Assembly: GCF_017094505.1 (NCBI RefSeq)
Contig: NZ_CP064787.1
Span: 434,001-498,000 of the forward strand
Direction of reading: 5' to 3'
Length of the DNA: 64,000 bases
Origin: Halapricum desulfuricans
Lineage (GTDB): Archaea; Halobacteriota; Halobacteria; Halobacteriales; Haloarculaceae
Part shown: in pieces, positions 63,304 to 64,000 of the stretch
How positions within the stretch are numbered: position 1 is the stretch's first letter
Layout of the letters: each line of letters begins with the position of its first letter
Notes under the pieces: generated by a model
What the model was told of the DNA's origin: nothing
The model's input: only the letters and a program-made list of their open reading frames with translations
Database searches by the model: none
Program-made: the position numbers and the translations under genes

Positions 63304-63489
63304 GTGCATTCCCTGCCGACCTGCCGCACCGCCACTGCACTGCGTTTCGAACGAGCGGTTTTCTTTTGGTGGACGCAACGATTTACAGGCTGTCGAGGCG
63401 AATACCCCGAGGCGGTTCACTATCTCAGCGGTATCAGCGCGGACGCTCACGGTAGCCGCTGCGGACCGTTCCCTGGCTGTCGAAAAGCA

Positions 63490-64000
63490 CTACGTCCGCA
63501 GGTAGTGACCGGCAAACTTCGCCAGCAGCGGGACGTCATCGAGATGTAATAGCTTCGAGATCGCGCGCCAGCTGCCCTCGTTGGCCCGGCGCATCGTCTG
63601 CAGGTCGAGTCGATCGAGGTCGCGCATGAACCGATCGTAGCGCTCGTTGGGCGCGAAATACATCAACTGGGTCATGAACAGCCGCGAGTCCATGTCCGGG
63701 GCGACGGTCTCGTGCCACAGGTCGTCATAGACGGAGATGTTGTCGGCCGAGGTGTCCCGTTCGTCGGGCGTGAGGCAGTGATCGACCGCGATCGCGGCGG
63801 CGCGGGCCGACTGCATCCCCTTGTTGATCCCCTCTCCCCACAGCGGGTCTATCGTCGGGACGGTGTCCCCGATCGCCACGAAGTTGTCCGTACTCAGCTC
63901 GCCGGGCGACTGGATGTGGGCCGACCCGCGGTGTTGGGTCCCCTCGATCGGCTCGGCGTCCTCGAACCGGGGGTCGGTTTCCAGCCAGTGCTGGAGGTAG
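63490..64000 (-). CDS. Geranylgeranyl reductase-like FAD oxidoreductase (N-terminus beyond window)
   Basis: The last 170 codons of a minus-strand gene that enters from the right edge. GDTVPTIDPLWGEGINKGM is the C-terminal FAD motif of the geranylgeranyl reductase/FixC group, followed by a helical cap (YDRFMRDLDRLDLQTM). Relatives saturate archaeal lipid chains or act on carotenoids and halogenated substrates. The FAD-binding N-terminus is not visible, so assignment to lipid reduction is tentative. Confidence 0.75.
   Translation of the reverse strand, partial: YLQHWLETDPRFEDAEPIEGTQHRGSAHIQSPGELSTDNFVAIGDTVPTIDPLWGEGINKGMQSARAAAIAVDHCLTPDERDTSADNISVYDDLWHETVAPDMDSRLFMTQLMYFAPNERYDRFMRDLDRLDLQTMRRANEGSWRAISKLLHLDDVPLLAKFAGHYLRT

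Overview
The window reads as chromosomal DNA of a haloarchaeon (class Halobacteria). The proteins are strongly acidic and G+C-rich codons dominate. Marker genes include an A-type ATP synthase operon, a bacteriorhodopsin-type proton pump with retinal-synthesis genes, a thermosome subunit, the archaeal primase large subunit, the UPF0200/UPF0201 pair, an intron-containing elongator tRNA-Met, Tat lipoproteins and many leaderless-looking genes behind TATA boxes. The genus cannot be decided from the sequence.

Layout. 1-5.9 kb: a carbon-source cluster (IclR regulator and enolase-superfamily sugar-acid dehydratase on minus; FGGY kinase, class II aldolase and a GlpA-type FAD dehydrogenase on plus). 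5.9-6.7 kb: an AT-rich gap with a short palindromic repeat and a decayed transposase remnant. 6.7-13.8 kb: hemB, a three-gene proton-translocating transhydrogenase operon with a TrmB-type regulator, a tiny ORF and serA. 13.8-25.2 kb: light-driven bioenergetics, namely retinal-forming dioxygenase (blh), lycopene cyclase (crtY) and a proton-pumping rhodopsin, followed upstream by the ATP synthase genes atpH-I-K-E-C-F-A-B. No atpD follows atpB; a palindromic element sits on the atpB stop codon instead. 25.3-28.1 kb: a methyltransferase whose stop lies in the end of an IS200/IS605 element (tnpA, tnpB and a tiny ribbon-helix-helix gene) bounded by two 75-bp double-hairpin structures. 28.2-35.6 kb: pilin-like protein, a divergent secreted protein/membrane winged-helix regulator pair, etfBA, a frameshifted MFS gene, aroD, and tRNA-Met with a nearby tRNA 3'-end copy. 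35.7-45 kb: unknown haloarchaeal proteins, an ABC-2 export operon with a permease-PrsW fusion, a REC-PAS histidine kinase and sucCD. 45-55 kb: radical SAM/SPASM protein, aldo/keto reductase, dapD, prenyl synthase, a 59-bp tandem repeat array, Tat lipoprotein, UPF0200-UPF0201-HAD operon, priL and a Gly/Thr repeat surface protein. 55-57 kb: a second TnpB element, again with a tiny RHH gene. 57-64 kb: SWIM-domain protein, ilvA, cold-shock protein, zinc-ribbon microprotein, GNAT, serB, thermosome and a partial geranylgeranyl-reductase-like gene.

The genes are mostly housekeeping. The rhodopsin makes a proton gradient that the adjacent ATP synthase, and plausibly the transhydrogenase, can spend; etfBA, sucCD and hemB feed respiration.

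The most unusual signals are non-coding or mobile: a recurring double-hairpin structure with compensatory stem changes at element ends, two different TnpB genes each led by a 40-44-residue RHH gene, a stop-codon-associated repeat module that has expanded into a tandem array, and a palindromic element at the position where atpD is usually found.
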